Positions 1-10,955 of a stretch of 64,000 nt of DNA are shown in pieces; positions within the stretch are counted from its first letter, which is position 1, and the number at the start of each line of letters is the position of its first letter. The notes beneath the pieces were generated by a model that was not told the DNA's origin, searched no databases, and saw nothing but the letters and a program-made list of their open reading frames with translations. Position numbers and translations under genes: made by a program. The stretch covers positions 43,231,087 to 43,295,086 of the forward strand of contig OY759216.1 in the NCBI GenBank assembly GCA_963662175.1, in the 5' to 3' direction. This stretch comes from Aradus depressus (taxonomy: Eukaryota > Arthropoda > Insecta > Hemiptera > Aradidae).

Positions 1-478
1 TATCGTTCGTTCTGAAATACGAAACTAGTGATTTCTCCTAAAATATTTTAGCATAATGAACGTTTTTTATTTAATTACAAATATCTGTTTTCTTAATAGG
101 GAAATAATATAAATATGTGTGACTCATTTAGACAATATATTGCAGCCAGAATAAATAGAAAATAAACGACATTAAAGATGACATTTGGAATTCTTTTCAT
201 GATTTGGGGATGAAGTAATATCAATTGGGATGCGAGTTGAAACTGAACACAAAATTCCAACCTACTTTGTCATAATCATTATGATTAGGTATGTGGGGAG
301 GTTTAAACTGAAGGTGATCCCTTAAAAAGAAGGAGGGGTGAGCTCATAGGTTTGTTGTGAGTGTACGATGACAGGAATAGCCCTGACATCATATCTACTC
401 TGAGAGCTGGGATAGAAAGTTCAAGGAGAACTAGCCTGGAGTACAGCAAGGTAATATGTGTGCGCCTCTTCTCTACAC

Positions 479-660
479 CAATGTCGGTGAATCACCGGAT
501 GTGTACTTCCCCAGTGTGAATTAATCAACTAAGTTTTCGCTCTCTCTCTCTCTGAAACCAATTTATGGGTTGGGTTGAAAATTAATAGGTGAAAATCGAC
601 AGGTGTCGTACTTATTGGGTTCCGGATCCACAAATAAAATTTCTTGTCAATACGTCATTA
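479..660 (-). repeat. Dispersed family C repeat, terminal part
   Basis: The block begins with the terminal signature of family C in reverse orientation: a TCGGTGAATCACCG palindrome, then GTACTTCCCCAG, then AATTAATCAACTAAG and a short CT run. It continues with the family C body phrase about a 'gaaaatcgacaggtgtcg' segment. The same signature recurs about a dozen times in the window. It is non-coding; the superfamily is not recognised. Confidence 0.6.
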
Positions 661-1840
661 TATAGATATAGAATAAATTGCTTTCTTCTTTTTCTTCTAG
701 ATTTTTTTTTTTTTTTTTGTGTTATTGGGTACCTATTTATATTAAAAATATTGTAGGAATTTACTTGAAGGGATCAATTTGAGAAAATGATCTCATAGAA
801 AATTAAATTAGAAAGAAGAACCTTGAAGGTGAACTGTAAAAAGAGACGAAAGAAATAAACAAGAAAATAAAACAAGAATGAAGAAAATCATGGGGTTCGT
901 TCTCAATCTACCTACCTCCCAACATGATGTTCTTCGCTTTCCTTTCAGATGCTTACTGCCACTCCACATTTTGGACTGTATACTACAATTTTTAGTACAT
1001 CCACCTATATTATGTCTATATAGTCGAAAGAATGATACAAATAGCAAATTCCCAAAATAACCGATATTTTTTAAATTGGCATCGCCATTTTTAAATGAGA
1101 GTTTCACATCGAAATACATACTTCAACTTTTAAATTACCTATTGAGTTTACACTCTCATTTGTGATAGTACTCATGTTATTATTATTAATTTAGCTGTTA
1201 ATGTCTCTAGAGTCATGATACAGTTCTCTATATAATTATTTTTATATTTTTCATCATTGCCTAAATTGAGTTAGTATCTTTTTTATTATTTATAGTATTC
1301 ATTTTCCAATTATTGATTGTATAAATATTACCACCATTTTAGAATTTCACCATGTTTATAGTATAATTCATTTTTCTCTGTATAGTTATTTCTTATTGAT
1401 CTCTTAGGTCAGTTTGCAATGTTCCATTACTTACAAAACTATATGGTCTATAATTATGTGTTTATCCCCCCCCCCCCCCCCCCCCCCCCCTCTTTAGTGT
1501 TATATATACTTTTTTTCTACATATTTTTTATTTATTTTCTGTAATTATGTATTATCATTTTAAAATTATAGGTAATTATTGTTATTAATATTATTTTATT
1601 TTCTCTTTATTTATTATTATTATTTATTTATATTTTTATTTTTTAATAATATTAGTTTCATTCATTTTCTTCTTATTGTATTTTTATAAGTACCTATATG
1701 TTCTCTGAGAATAAAGTTTTATTTTTTGTTTTATTATATTATTATTAATTGTTGTTATATGTTCATGCTTAATTATTGTTGTTCTTCCACAGAGATAATA
1801 TAAATATATCTGTATTCATTAATTTTTTTCGTTTGAAAAC
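661..1840. other. AT-rich stretch, no gene seen
   Basis: This stretch is very AT-rich with long T, TTA and ATT runs. It contains a 25-base C homopolymer at 1466-1490. The short open frames at 808-1119 and 878-1060 overlap on opposite strands and resemble no family, so no gene is called. Confidence 0.6.
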
Positions 1841-1900
1841 TTTGTTGTAAATTGTATGTTGGGCTCAGTCCCGTAAATAAAGATTATTATTATCTCGAGC
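1841..1900 (+). repeat. Possible non-LTR element 3' tail
   Basis: The sequence reads 'gggctcagtcccgtaaataaagattattattat', here quoted only in pieces: GGGCTCAGTCCCG, then AATAAAG, then (ATT)n. A polyadenylation-like AATAAA followed directly by a trinucleotide tail is typical of 3' ends of insect non-LTR retrotransposons. No coding part is recognisable upstream, so only the tail is called. Confidence 0.35.
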
Positions 1901-2111
1901 CTACATTATTGACCAAATCCAACTCTTTAACTAGGTACTCTCATTGTGAGGATGAATAACAGAAGCTGTTAGTTGTGTCACGAAAAAAAAAAAAAAAAAA
2001 AAAACTCAGTAGTTTTCTATGTAGGTATTTGGCGCGTTTTATTGAATTGATTCAATATTGAGATTCAAAACCGAATTGAACCATCTTATTTCACATCTTA
2101 TTTTAAATAAA

Positions 2112-2327
2112 CGGGGTGCCGGTAGTATAAAGGTAGCATGCTAACGTGCTCAAGATCTCTAAATAAAAACGTTGTGCTTGGGACGTTAAGCGATGGTTCC
2201 TGATGTTGGGTACTCGACAAAATTTAGGACTCCCAGAAAATACTCAGACTCAGGTCCATCAGGGCAGTTTTGGTATTTGGCGAAGTGACCTCGTAGTTCA
2301 AGCCCGAATAATGAGTCGCAAAATTAA
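2112..2327 (+). repeat. SINE-1 copy, degenerate
   Basis: A decayed copy of the tRNA-derived SINE-1. The head GGTGCCGGTAG... is recognisable, followed by GGGACGTTAAGCGATGG, a TTTAGGACTCCCA segment and the 3' block GACCTCGTAGTTCAAGCC. Large internal deletions separate these blocks compared with the approximately 330 bp full copies at 13046 and 49598. Confidence 0.7.
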
Positions 2328-2485
2328 ACAAAATACACTGTTATCCTCTCTCTTCATCCTGATCCTGTCAGTCTTCTGGAAAACTCCAGGAAGAGACACT
2401 AGTTATCTCTCCAGGGAGAGGTGAATGACAAAAGTGGATTCAGATCGTATTTACCCGCTGGAAGAAATATACCTACCCACTAGTG

Positions 2486-3249
2486 CACTGGATCTCAACC
2501 TTTTTTCTCGGGCACTGTCGGGGCACTGGTCTATAGACCCAGGAGCTCCAAAAAATCTGGACGGCCGCATGCAGACCTTCCTTCAGGAGCCTCCACTCCA
2601 GTCACTGGTCGGCGCTATGAATATTGTTTTGGGTGATGTGGTCCGGCGGTGCCTCCGGCCGTCCCCCGGCTTGGCTGGGGCCGCTTGCTTGGGCCCTCTG
2701 TCTGGGCTCCTCCCTCCAGTATCCCGTCTTTGGCAGAATTATATTTTATAGTGTAGTTTTAAGAATAGAAATGGCTAGTGTGGTGTCTGCCGAGGCCAAG
2801 AAAGGGAAAAAAATTTTTTTTTCTCTTACGGAACTTTGAGCAATGGAGGAAATGTGGCGGTACACAGATCTTTTTTATATGAAATGTTTTAATAAATATA
2901 AACTTCATAATTTATTATTAATACAGATATAATCAATAATAAAAAGTAAGTAATATTTTAATAGTATAATATAATAGTAAATAGATAATGAAAAAAATAT
3001 ATTTATTATATTGATTTATTGCAATAATAGCAATACAAATTATTTGTGTCTGATGTTTTTAGATTATTTCGTTTATATTTGATGGTAAGAAGGACAATGC
3101 AACTTTGATCTTTACAGTTATCGTTGTGTTCAGTTGAAGGCTACTTCACTCCCATTGTTTTTATATGTAAATTTTCAACTTTTGTTTCTCAATTTGGCGG
3201 CACTTAAAGAAACATTAATGTGCTATGTCACAGTGGTTGACAATCACTG
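2486..3249. mobile_element. Non-autonomous hAT-like element
   Basis: The left end CACTGGATCTCAACC and the right end, read in reverse as CAGTGATTGTCAACC, match the CAGTGNTTCTCAACC type of hAT terminal inverted repeat. The flanking 8-mers are CACTAGTG (2478-2485) and CTCAAGTG (3250-3257), which agree at six of eight positions, as expected for a decayed 8-bp hAT target duplication. There is no transposase frame. A GC-rich island at about 2530-2740 stands out from the AT-rich remainder and may be a secondary insertion. The open frames at 2425-2751 and 2624-2839 lie in that island and resemble nothing. Confidence 0.6.
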
Positions 3250-3257
3250 CTCAAGTG

Positions 3258-4269
3258 TTCCTAAACAATAATCCCTCCAATAACGAAGATGAACATGTAT
3301 ATGTTACACGAATACATAAAATCAGTAGGGTTATATATATGGGCAATTGTGCACATCAGTAAGCTCTACACAATAGGGCTGGTAGCTGGAGGACCTGAAT
3401 CAGGTAATCTAGGTTCTCTAACCCAGGAGACAAACAAATCTCCATCCTATCGTTTCATTTATTTGCCTTCGAAAAAGGTTTAAAGCCCGGGCATGAGTCA
3501 CATAAAACAAAAAATTCCTGAATCAGCAGGTTCTACAGTATGGTTTTTATTCCTTTAGATATCTCATTTTACTGGCAGAACTTGTGATCAGTATAGTTTT
3601 TTGGTTACGTAATTGGGAAAACAGTAACGATATTTCATTTTAAGTAATGACATGACTTCATGACAAATCACAATTAAATACGTAATTGAAAAATTAGTCA
3701 CAAACAATTTAAACTAAATGTTATGTGAATATGAGACGGGAGAAGTGCAAAATTTAAATTTGTGGCACTGAGATTATCTCTCAAAATCTATTGGGTCTCA
3801 GAGATTTCGGGATCGGAGGCACTAAACAAGAGTCGCGAGCATTACTAACTTGGCAACTCCTCAAACCTAGCCCTATGGAAAAGTTTTGTATAGCTGTATA
3901 TTTTTACCGTAGATGATATCATAAGCAGCAGTTAAGGTTGTAATTGCAACTCCACGTGAACCTTGACACACTTCTGTGCAATTATGTTTTAAATTGGATA
4001 ATTACAGGTAATTATTTAATAGTTGAACGAGTGGATGAACTCTTATCTTCTTGTTCTCGGCTACAGATCAACAACAAACCATTTCCCATATCCGTTTGGC
4101 ATCAAATTGCATTGAAGCAGTGGGGAGGCGTGGGCTAACAGTCAGACTGCATATCTCCACTGGTAGGTACATACCAAAAGTAACAAGAAATGCATGAACA
4201 TTCTCAGTATGGTAAAATATATAATAGATTATAAATAAATTATTGTATAATAAATAAAAGATTCTTCTT
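3258..4269. other. Intergenic, only a SINE-1 tail fragment
   Basis: No gene or structured repeat was recognised except a 30-bp SINE-1 3' fragment at 3478-3507 (TTAAAGCCCGGGCATGAGTC). The 64-residue frames here resemble no family. Confidence 0.5.
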
Positions 4270-4940
4270 ATATTGAACTTTCTTATGGGACGGTATCACT
4301 TTGTAGTAGTTCTATCTCAAATTCGAGGGCATGTTGATGGTTTGAAATTTAATAAGATAGATCAAACAAACATATGAAACAAATGGGTTTCAAGATGTCA
4401 TTTTAGGACGGTTTTTCGGCATGTACGATATCTCGTAAACCGAGCGGCCTTAAAAAAGTATTTCTAAAAAAATATTCCTCTTAGTATTCACTACTTTTTA
4501 TTTGAAAAATATTTTTGATTAGTGATTTTGGCCAAAATCCAATCAGATCGAATATAGGTGACATCTTTATTTAAAATTTCAAGTTTATTGCTCGTTTCTG
4601 AGTTAGAGTGCCCAGAAAGTTCCAATCTCCAATCACATACAAATACACAGACACAAACAGACATACAGGTACTCGTTAAAGACTCCTACCCTAGGTGAAT
4701 AAAAATTTAGGGTAGGCAAAATTTAGGATTTTCATAGTAGAGTCGAGCTCATTCCAGAGTGACGAAAGAGCGCTCTGGTAATAGGCGATATGACCTAGTA
4801 GTTAAAGCCCGGGCATGAGTCATAATAAATTAACTAACAAACAGACATAATCGCGAAAATGGTCCAAATGTGTTCAGAGGATATTGCAACGTGACGTTTT
4901 GTAGAAAATGTGATCTAGGATTTTTACACGATTACAAGAA
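4270..4940 (+). repeat. Dispersed family D repeat with nested SINE-1
   Basis: The copy carries family D phrases in order: 'gtagttctatctcaaat', 'tttgaaatttaataag', 'ggacggtttttcggcat', 'ggccaaaatccaatcagatc', and after the nested SINE (4666-4836) 'gatctaggatttttacacg'. The SINE interruption falls in a stretch that is continuous in the family D copy at 8822-9170, so the SINE is younger. Non-coding; class unknown. Confidence 0.65.
4666..4836 (+). repeat. SINE-1 insertion, 5'-truncated, with 13-bp TSD
   Basis: Only the 3' half of SINE-1 is present, from GGTACTCGTTAAAGAC to CATGAGTCATAATAAATTAACT. It is bounded by the exact 13-bp direct repeat ACAAACAGACATA at 4653-4665 and 4837-4849. Truncation at the 5' end plus a target duplication shows insertion by target-primed reverse transcription, with LINE-supplied enzymes being the known mechanism for SINEs. 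It lacks the tRNA-like head and hence the internal promoter. Confidence 0.85.
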
Positions 4941-5387
4941 AGTAAAAAGGGTAAGTAATTCAGGTAAACTTATTTAAACAACTGGAGCCAAAAATGTATA
5001 TACCTATTGTCTTTCTGAGGGTTTGCTATACATCAGCTCTGTATCAGGTTCTGGTCTGGAGATACAAGGCCTCGAAATCCCCGTCCGACCAAAACCAAGT
5101 TATCTAGAAGTGTGTAAATACTCGGTCAGGTGTTGAAGCAAGCGCGAGAGTGGAAAGTGTGATCCCTTTGTGACCCAATGGACTTGATGCTAACTTGGCT
5201 CAAAGAGGACTTAACACACGACTGATCAATCAGCCACCCGCACCACACACAACGGGGTAAATAACCTTATATATTTAAAGATAGGGTTTTAAAAGATAGT
5301 CCTCTTTATAGGGGCCTTAGAACCTAACTGAACCCATAAAATAATTTGTTATTAATTTATGGCTAAGTCATTTAACATCAAGCGTAT

Positions 5388-5566
5388 CCAGCCCTAAATT
5401 TTGCCTACCCTAAATGTTTATTCACCTAGGGCAGGGGTCTTTAACGAGTACTTGACATCGTACAGGCTCGGGACCATCGCTTAATGTCCCATCCGAAGGA
5501 CGGCGTGCTTAAGTTTATTTTACCTCCCAAATAAAATAAACTAAGGGCCTCGGTCGGGTTTCGTCT
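5388..5566 (-). repeat. SINE-1 middle part
   Basis: In reverse orientation it carries the SINE-1 blocks CCGAGGCCCTTAG, GGAGGTAAAATAAACTTAAG, GGGACATTAAGCGATGG and CTAGGTGAATAAAC. Both the tRNA-like head and the 3' tail are missing or diverged. Confidence 0.75.
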
Positions 5567-6144
5567 CACCCTTTATAATGGATCTTAAAATTTCTTTCGT
5601 TAGCGATCTCATCAAGTCTCGTTTTTTTAATTTCTATTCAAAACTTTCTTTCCATGAAAATCCTTTTGCCCAATTTCTGTCATCCCATTTCCATCCCGAC
5701 AATCCTACCTGAAGATTGAGGCGGTGCTGGCCGAGCGACATGTCTTAGGCAAAGATTATTCAGAATCTATTAGAACAGATGATACTTTCGGTACTAAGAA
5801 TGGCTTTTTTAAGATACGAACTCTCCATTGGTAGTTCACTAGCTTCAATATCCACTCTGCATGATGAATGGAGAAAGTTAAAAATATATATCGCCTGTAT
5901 ATATGTCGCCTCTTATGTTTTCAAGATATTAAAGTGTTACGAGAAGAAAATAAATCGCTATGGATGCTCCGAGGTTCGTGAGAAACTTTCAACTTCACCG
6001 CGAATTGAACATCCTCCATATAGAAAGGTTTTACTTTATTGATTTTAATTAATTATATATATCCATCTTTCTTACAAGTGCAGTGTATATCGCGCATTAA
6101 ATGATGACCTGATGAATAAATAATAAAAAAGATAACGAGTATTA
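5567..6144. other. Intergenic, no gene seen
   Basis: An 87-residue plus-strand frame at 5779-6042 has no recognisable domain and no obvious splice context. Nothing else was supported. Confidence 0.4.
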
Positions 6145-6395
6145 CCTACAAGTGCAACGCCGTTTGCTTGAAGGAATCCAAAAAAAAAACGCCCAGATTT
6201 GTGGTGAAACGATTTTTGCTTTTGCACCACGATAATGCACCTGCTCACACTTCACTTGCTTGTTCGTGAATTTTTGGCCAAAAACAACACTGTAATGTGA
6301 TGCTCCAGCCTCCATATTCGCCAGACATGGCTCCATGTGACTTTTTTCTGTTTCCAACAAAAAACCGAAACTTCCCGTTATTTTTTTGCACACAT
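6145..6395 (+). pseudogene. Mariner-type transposase relic
   Basis: On the plus strand, codons at 6225-6248 read HHDNAPAH and codons at 6315-6356 read YSPDMAPCDFFLFP. These are the second and third catalytic aspartate regions of mariner (Tc1/mariner, DDE/D with D34D spacing) transposases. The two motifs are in different frames, with a stop after the first (after SLACS), and the spacing is about 35 codons, so at least one indel has occurred. The first catalytic region, DNA-binding domain and inverted repeats are not visible. Downstream the reading is lost in A-rich and (TA)n sequence. This is a dead 3' fragment. Confidence 0.8.
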
Positions 6396-6412
6396 CATAT
6401 AATAAAAAAAAA

Positions 6413-6451
<39 letters not shown>
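6413..6451. repeat. (TA)n microsatellite
   Basis: About 19 uninterrupted TA dinucleotides. It produces the tyrosine/isoleucine runs in two minus-strand frames that should not be taken as proteins. Confidence 0.9.
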
Positions 6452-6455
<4 letters not shown>

Positions 6456-7054
6456 AAACATATGGCACAATTGATTCCAGAGGAACGAACGAAAGAGCGA
6501 ACATGTAATTCTCGCTGAGGAAGTACATTGGCGAAGATTCAGGGGTTTCGAAAAATAATTTTTGTCCATTTATTATTTTCCCCTCTATTTATAAGTTTCA
6601 CTGCTGCGGGAGTAATACACATGAGGTTCGGTCATTGATCTAGGAAGCCCCGAAAGGGTCTACATTCTAACGACATGTCAACATGGGTTCTATCCCAGTA
6701 TCTCAAAGCTGTAGTAGTATGTAGGAGGGGTTCTTATATTATACCCACTCTTTTGATGTTTCACCAGAAACGTTTCAGAATAATTTGAGTGCAATACTTG
6801 CAATTCAAAATTACATTCCGGAGGCCATGTCAAAAAACAAAATGAGATCAAACCAATTGCAGAGAGGTTGGGTAAGAAGAGACTCGGAGGACAACTCAAT
6901 GGGAGTAGAGAAATTCTTATTAATTTAAGATGGAGCAATCTTTAAGTAGAATGACTTATTTCTTCACTTAGATTTCCTATGATATACATCCATACTTAAA
7001 TTATTTTCAATTGTATTCAATTTTATTTCCCCTATATATATAAGTTATGTAATT
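6452..7054. other. Intergenic with a family C terminus
   Basis: A decayed family C end (GAGGAAGTACATTGGCGAAGATTC) lies near 6519-6544. Nothing else was recognised; the 82-residue minus-strand frame at 6690-6938 has no family resemblance. Confidence 0.4.
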
Positions 7055-7305
7055 GTTGGTTGGAAATACAATGTTGAGTTTTCAAGGAAATTTTTTGACT
7101 CCAAAAATAAATAAAAAAATTCTGTCTGTGTGTGTGGTGAACATGATAACTCCCGATAGAATGAATCGACGATATCTACACGACATTTTATATGTGTATC
7201 CAGAAAACTCTAAAGACGACACCTATTGATTTTCAGCGAAATCAGCCAAAGGAAAAGAGGAGATCAGGGGGGAGGCTTAACACAAAAACTCTAATAACAG
7301 ACGTT
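7055..7305 (+). repeat. Dispersed family C repeat
   Basis: It contains the family C body: 'ctgtctgtgtgtg', 'gataactcccgatagaatgaat', 'cacgacattttatatgtg', 'gacgacacctattgattttc' and 'aaaaactctaataac', all shared with copies at 10556, 14075 and 18061. It runs directly into the SINE-1 at 7311. Confidence 0.65.
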
Positions 7306-7310
7306 GTTGA

Positions 7311-7574
7311 GGGCGCCGGTAGATCAGAGGTATCATGCTGAGCTTAAGATCGCGGGTTCGGAACGAGGCCCTTAGGTTTTTCTATCTGGGAGGTAAACGT
7401 TAAGCGTTGGTCCCGAGCCTGTATGATGTCAGGTACTGGTGAAAGACCACTAAGTGAATAAACTTGGGTAGGCAAAATTTAAGGCACATGTTCACCATAG
7501 AAGCAAAAGAGAGCTCTGGTAGTAGGCGATATGACCTCGTAATTAAAGGTCGGGCATGGGTCACAATAAATTAA
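7311..7574 (+). repeat. SINE-1 copy
   Basis: The tRNA-like head GGGCGCCGGTAGATCAGAGG is followed by GATCGCGGGTTCGGAACGAGG, a B-box-like segment. The rest follows the SINE-1 order to GACCTCGTAATTAAAG and GGCATGGGTCACAATAAATTAACT. Internal deletions make it shorter than the full copies. Confidence 0.8.
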
Positions 7575-7789
7575 CTAAAAATTTTTATGGAATAGACAAA
7601 ATTTCAAATATATGTTTGTTTTATTTATCAATATGTGCTTTAAAATGTTTGTTTTTATACATTCGATTCAAAACTGTAAGAGAAAATATAAATTTTCACG
7701 ATAAAAAAAGTAATGGCACAATTAGAAATCCCTCCAATTTGTTACGTTTATTGAAATGAGGTAATTCATTGATTAATGTTTTCTTTCAG

Positions 7790-7853
7790 TTGGTGCATAT
7801 AGTGAATAGCGATGGATTAATCAGAATGAGTGTGCGACTAATGTCTTGCAATT
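7790..7853 (+). CDS. Weak candidate internal exon, unrecognised
   Basis: A 64-base open stretch lies between an acceptor-like TTTTCTTTCAG (ends 7789) and a donor-like GTAAGT (starts 7854). One frame reads LVHIVNSDGLIRMSVRLMS. No family is recognised and no partner exon was found, so this could easily be chance. Confidence 0.15.
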
Positions 7854-8379
7854 GTAAGTTTAACAATCTCTCTAGTCCCGTCATCTTGTCTGTCTTTGTT
7901 TTCAAGCAATATCCAAATGGTCTCTCACCTGCTAAGAAATGTTTTATGAGACTGTATGGTAACCTCGAAAGCCGGGGCTCCTCAGACAGGTTCACAAGGT
8001 CCAATTCAGTGCACATGAGCTCCTAGAAGATCTGCAATGTCATCTATTATCCAGGTCAAGGCCGTGTTATTTCATAACTTGCTCTTTCTTCTCACCTCAC
8101 TGCCCTTCATCCTTGTCTACAAATTGATCTGAGGTCTGGGCCTTAGAATAATTTTGTAGAATGGTTACGATTGTTTATTTGATTATTAAAATTGTAATAG
8201 TCTCGAAAATTCAACTCCTCGATAGAATGAAAGTATCGATTCGGAATTTTATATGTGTATTATGAACCGCGTAACTTTGAAACGTAGAAACCCCTGTTGT
8301 AAACTCGATCTTGGATTTTTGCACGATTACAATACTTCCGTAAATCTCTCTCCCCCCCCCCCCCCCCCGCTAATCCTGT

Positions 8380-8800
8380 AGATAGAAACCATCGGGATGA
8401 AAGGCACTGCTTGCCCCTCCGGGTCAGTCACCATTCTGGGCCCTGAGGCGGGCTGTTTTTACATCTTTAGCTAAAATGGTACTACAAGGGTGGTTGCTCC
8501 CAAGCGGCACCACCAACGAGGTTGGATTCATAGTGGCTGTGGTTACTGGCACCAGCACTGGAAGCTAGTCCCTGGTAGATTCTGATGCTGGGACAAGAGC
8601 GAAATAGTAGTTGTTACAAGCCCTCCCCAATTTCTAAGAACTAATTCCCCCCTAGACCAATTCCCACCAATGTTGGATGTCCTCACATTTTTGGAAGCTT
8701 GGATTCTATCCTCAACTGGGTATGGGCGAGAGCGTAAGTAACGCTGCGAGTGACTTCTACCAAATAAAAAAAAATATAAAAAAAAAACAAAAAAAAAAAA
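8380..8800 (+). repeat. Probable retroelement 3' end with A-rich tail
   Basis: A GC-richer block (from 'aaccatcgggatgaaaggc' to 'cgctgcgagtgacttctacc') ends in a long interrupted poly-A at about 8767-8801. Composition contrast plus a terminal A-tract suggests the untranslated 3' end of a poly(A)-tailed retroelement. No coding sequence or target duplication was recognised. Confidence 0.4.
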
Positions 8801-8821
8801 CCTTCCCTATACTATAGGGGT

Positions 8822-9170
8822 ATGAAGAAAGTAATAAATGTATTGCACATAAAATGCCTTTTATTTGAAGAGTTTTTTGATTAAGTCATAAATATAAGCC
8901 GTATCATGTAAAAGTAAAAAGGACACTATTTTCGTCCGATTTCAGTTAAAATCTAATCAGATGTAAGTTTACATATGTCACATTTTCAAATTTCAAGTTC
9001 ATAGCTACAATCATTTTTGTGCTCACATAGTTCTAATCACACACACAGACAGACAACATCGAGAAAATGGTCGAAACACTTTCAATGGATCTTGAAACGT
9101 AAAAATTCCTTGAGAACTCGATTTCGAAATTTCGTACGATTTCAATACTCCCTTGTATTATTATAAAGTA
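8822..9170 (+). repeat. Dispersed family D repeat
   Basis: This is an uninterrupted family D segment: 'ttttttgattaagtcataaatataagc', 'gtccgatttcagttaaaatctaatcagat', 'tttcaagttcatagctacaatc', 'cgagaaaatggtcg', 'ctcgatttcgaaatttcg'. It serves as the unoccupied reference for several nested insertions elsewhere. Confidence 0.7.
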
Positions 9171-9568
9171 AAAATTAATTAATTGTTCTGGCATACTTTT
9201 AATACTGAGTATACCAAGGTACTCGCTTCGATAGATATAAAAAAAACAAGGATGGAGTAATAAAAAAAACAATGATGGAGTAATTTGATTCTGATAACTA
9301 AAGCTGCAACAAGAAACAAACGATTTGTCAGAAAAGGCGAACAGTGTCATGGTTTAAGTTTCTACTCAACTGTTGATGGTTCTGTCCAGGGTCGGAAAAA
9401 AACAACGTTAAAATAACCTTCACAAAGAAGGAAGGTCAACTACCCTTTTTTTTTGCCATTTAGGGTATTCTTATTCTATTCGTTTCTGGGAATTTGAATT
9501 CTTTTCTAAGAACGGAAAGTCTCTCTTCCCATCACCCGTCCTTCCTATCTTCAACAATCCTTCAAGAA
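9171..9568. other. Intergenic, no gene seen
   Basis: AT-rich sequence with A-runs. The 105-residue minus-strand frame at 9033-9350 spans family D and is not a gene. Confidence 0.5.
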
Positions 9569-9878
9569 GAATGTCAAGTACTCCTTAAATTCCCCTACCC
9601 TAGGTGAATAAAAATATATGTAGGCAAAATGTAGGACTCCCATAGCAGAGTCGGGCTCATGTGCACCAGAGTGAGTGACGATAGAGCACTCTGGTAATAG
9701 GCGATATGACTCTGTAGTTTTTTTTTTTTGACCTTATGTACGATGCATATTAGCCATGTCACTCCCGGACGAGATTCGAACCCGCACACCGAAGTGAGAC
9801 CTTACGACCAAAGCTCTACGCTCTAGCACGCACGGCCACCATGGCCCCCACTTTGTAGTTAAAGCCCGGGCATGATCA
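9569..9878 (+). repeat. SINE-1, 5'-truncated, interrupted by SINE-2
   Basis: SINE-1 3' half: CCTACCCTAGGTGAATAAA, AATGTAGGACTCCCATAGC, CTCTGGTAATAGGCGATATG, then after an interruption at 9720-9850, TAGTTAAAGCCCGGGCATGA. The uninterrupted order is seen in every other SINE-1. Confidence 0.85.
9720..9850 (-). repeat. SINE-2 nested inside SINE-1
   Basis: Read on the minus strand it starts GGGGCCATGGTGGCCGTGCG, contains CGGGTTCGAATC (a near-perfect pol III B box) and CGTCCGGGAGTGAC, and ends in an A run, seen as T's at 9720-9730. Flanks CTCTGTAGTT (9710-9719) and CTTTGTAGTT (9851-9860) are a 10-bp target duplication with one mismatch. A second copy lies at 14718-14913. The head resembles a tRNA but is too diverged to assign an isotype. 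Confidence 0.85.
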
Positions 9879-10555
9879 TAGTAATTTTTGGTTGTTTCCG
9901 GCATTTTTTCTCCAGAGGTGTCTTCTTCTTTTTTTCGTTGGACAATATTTCGGGACAATTGCAGGTCCCTTCTTCTGGTCACTATGAACCGTTCGTTCAT
10001 CAAGGTTTTTTCACCTATCAGATAAAAAAACCTCCGACTTACCGGCTGTCTCTACAAGTCAAATTAGTAAGAATGTAGTTCATGAAATTCAAAATTACTA
10101 TGCAGAAGAAAATTCACAAGAAAATAAATATTTCAGATTGTTAATTCATTGTGTAAATTGACAGGTGTTTTATAAGAAAATCTGATAGTATCACTGGTTT
10201 TGATAAACGTTTTATCTTTTACAACTCTCGTTACTGATGTCAAAGTAATACATATGTGGCAACATGTGCAACAAAGTCTTATCAACTGACAGATAGTCAA
10301 TAGATATAACTCATTCCAAAATAACATCAAATGAATCTAACTGCAGGGCAGCTTCTAAGAAATAGGTCACTCAGTTCAATGCAATAAATGCAAAGAAAGG
10401 CTAGACTGACCACAACAGCCAATTGAGTCTCCTAGCAGACACAGGACTTAATAACCGTTCCCACAAGGCCTGTCCGAATTACCTTTTATTTAATATTTTA
10501 ATTATTAACATAATTATTTTTTATTAGTTCTTTTATTTATTATTTATTTCTTTTC
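9879..10555. other. Intergenic, no gene seen
   Basis: AT-rich with no recognised repeat or coding domain. Small frames on both strands overlap one another and lack family resemblance. Confidence 0.45.
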
Positions 10556-10955
10556 TGTATTTCGCAGTCTGAAAAAAATTCGATGCGGAGTTTTCAACCG
10601 AATATCATATTTTCCGACCTCCGGATCCCAAAAATATCTCTTCGTTTGTGTGTCTTTGAACACGATAACTCCTGTAGATAGAATGAATGTATCAACATGA
10701 AATTTTATATTTAAATTCAAAACCTTATATTGATGCACCTATTATTTTTCTGCGATTGAAGGGAGGGGGCAAAGAAAGGGGACTCGACTCTCCTTAATAG
10801 CAGTAATAAATATATCGATACATAATTTAGTATGAGGATTCAGAAGCCACTATGTAAGCCAAATAATAAGTTTTAGCCCAAACGGTCGATTGCCTTTGGT
10901 TGATTAATTTGGGTTGGGGAAGTACATATTCGGTGATTCACCGACGACTTCTTCA
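10556..10955 (+). repeat. Family C repeat, near-complete body and terminus
   Basis: It contains the body phrases 'cacgataactcctg', 'gaatgaatgtatcaacatgaaattt', 'aaattcaaaacctta' and a second diverged unit ('aataaatatatcgatacat'). It ends with GGGGAAGTACATATT and CGGTGATTCACCG at 10914-10943. The repeated phrasing suggests the body is built from modules of roughly 150 bp. Confidence 0.7.

Noticed and set aside
2425..2839. Two plus-strand proteins in a GC-rich island
   Set aside because: They overlap in different frames inside a non-autonomous hAT-like element and match no family.
6225..6356. Active mariner transposase
   Set aside because: The two catalytic motifs are in different frames with an intervening stop, and no DNA-binding domain or inverted repeats are visible.
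6142..6569. Minus-strand membrane-like proteins with Tyr/Ile runs
   Set aside because: The runs come from a (TA)n microsatellite, and the other strand carries a recognisable mariner transposase relic.
9770..9850. A functional tRNA gene on the minus strand (perfect B box)
   Set aside because: The same head recurs at 14718-14913 with a tail and target duplications, so it is SINE-2.
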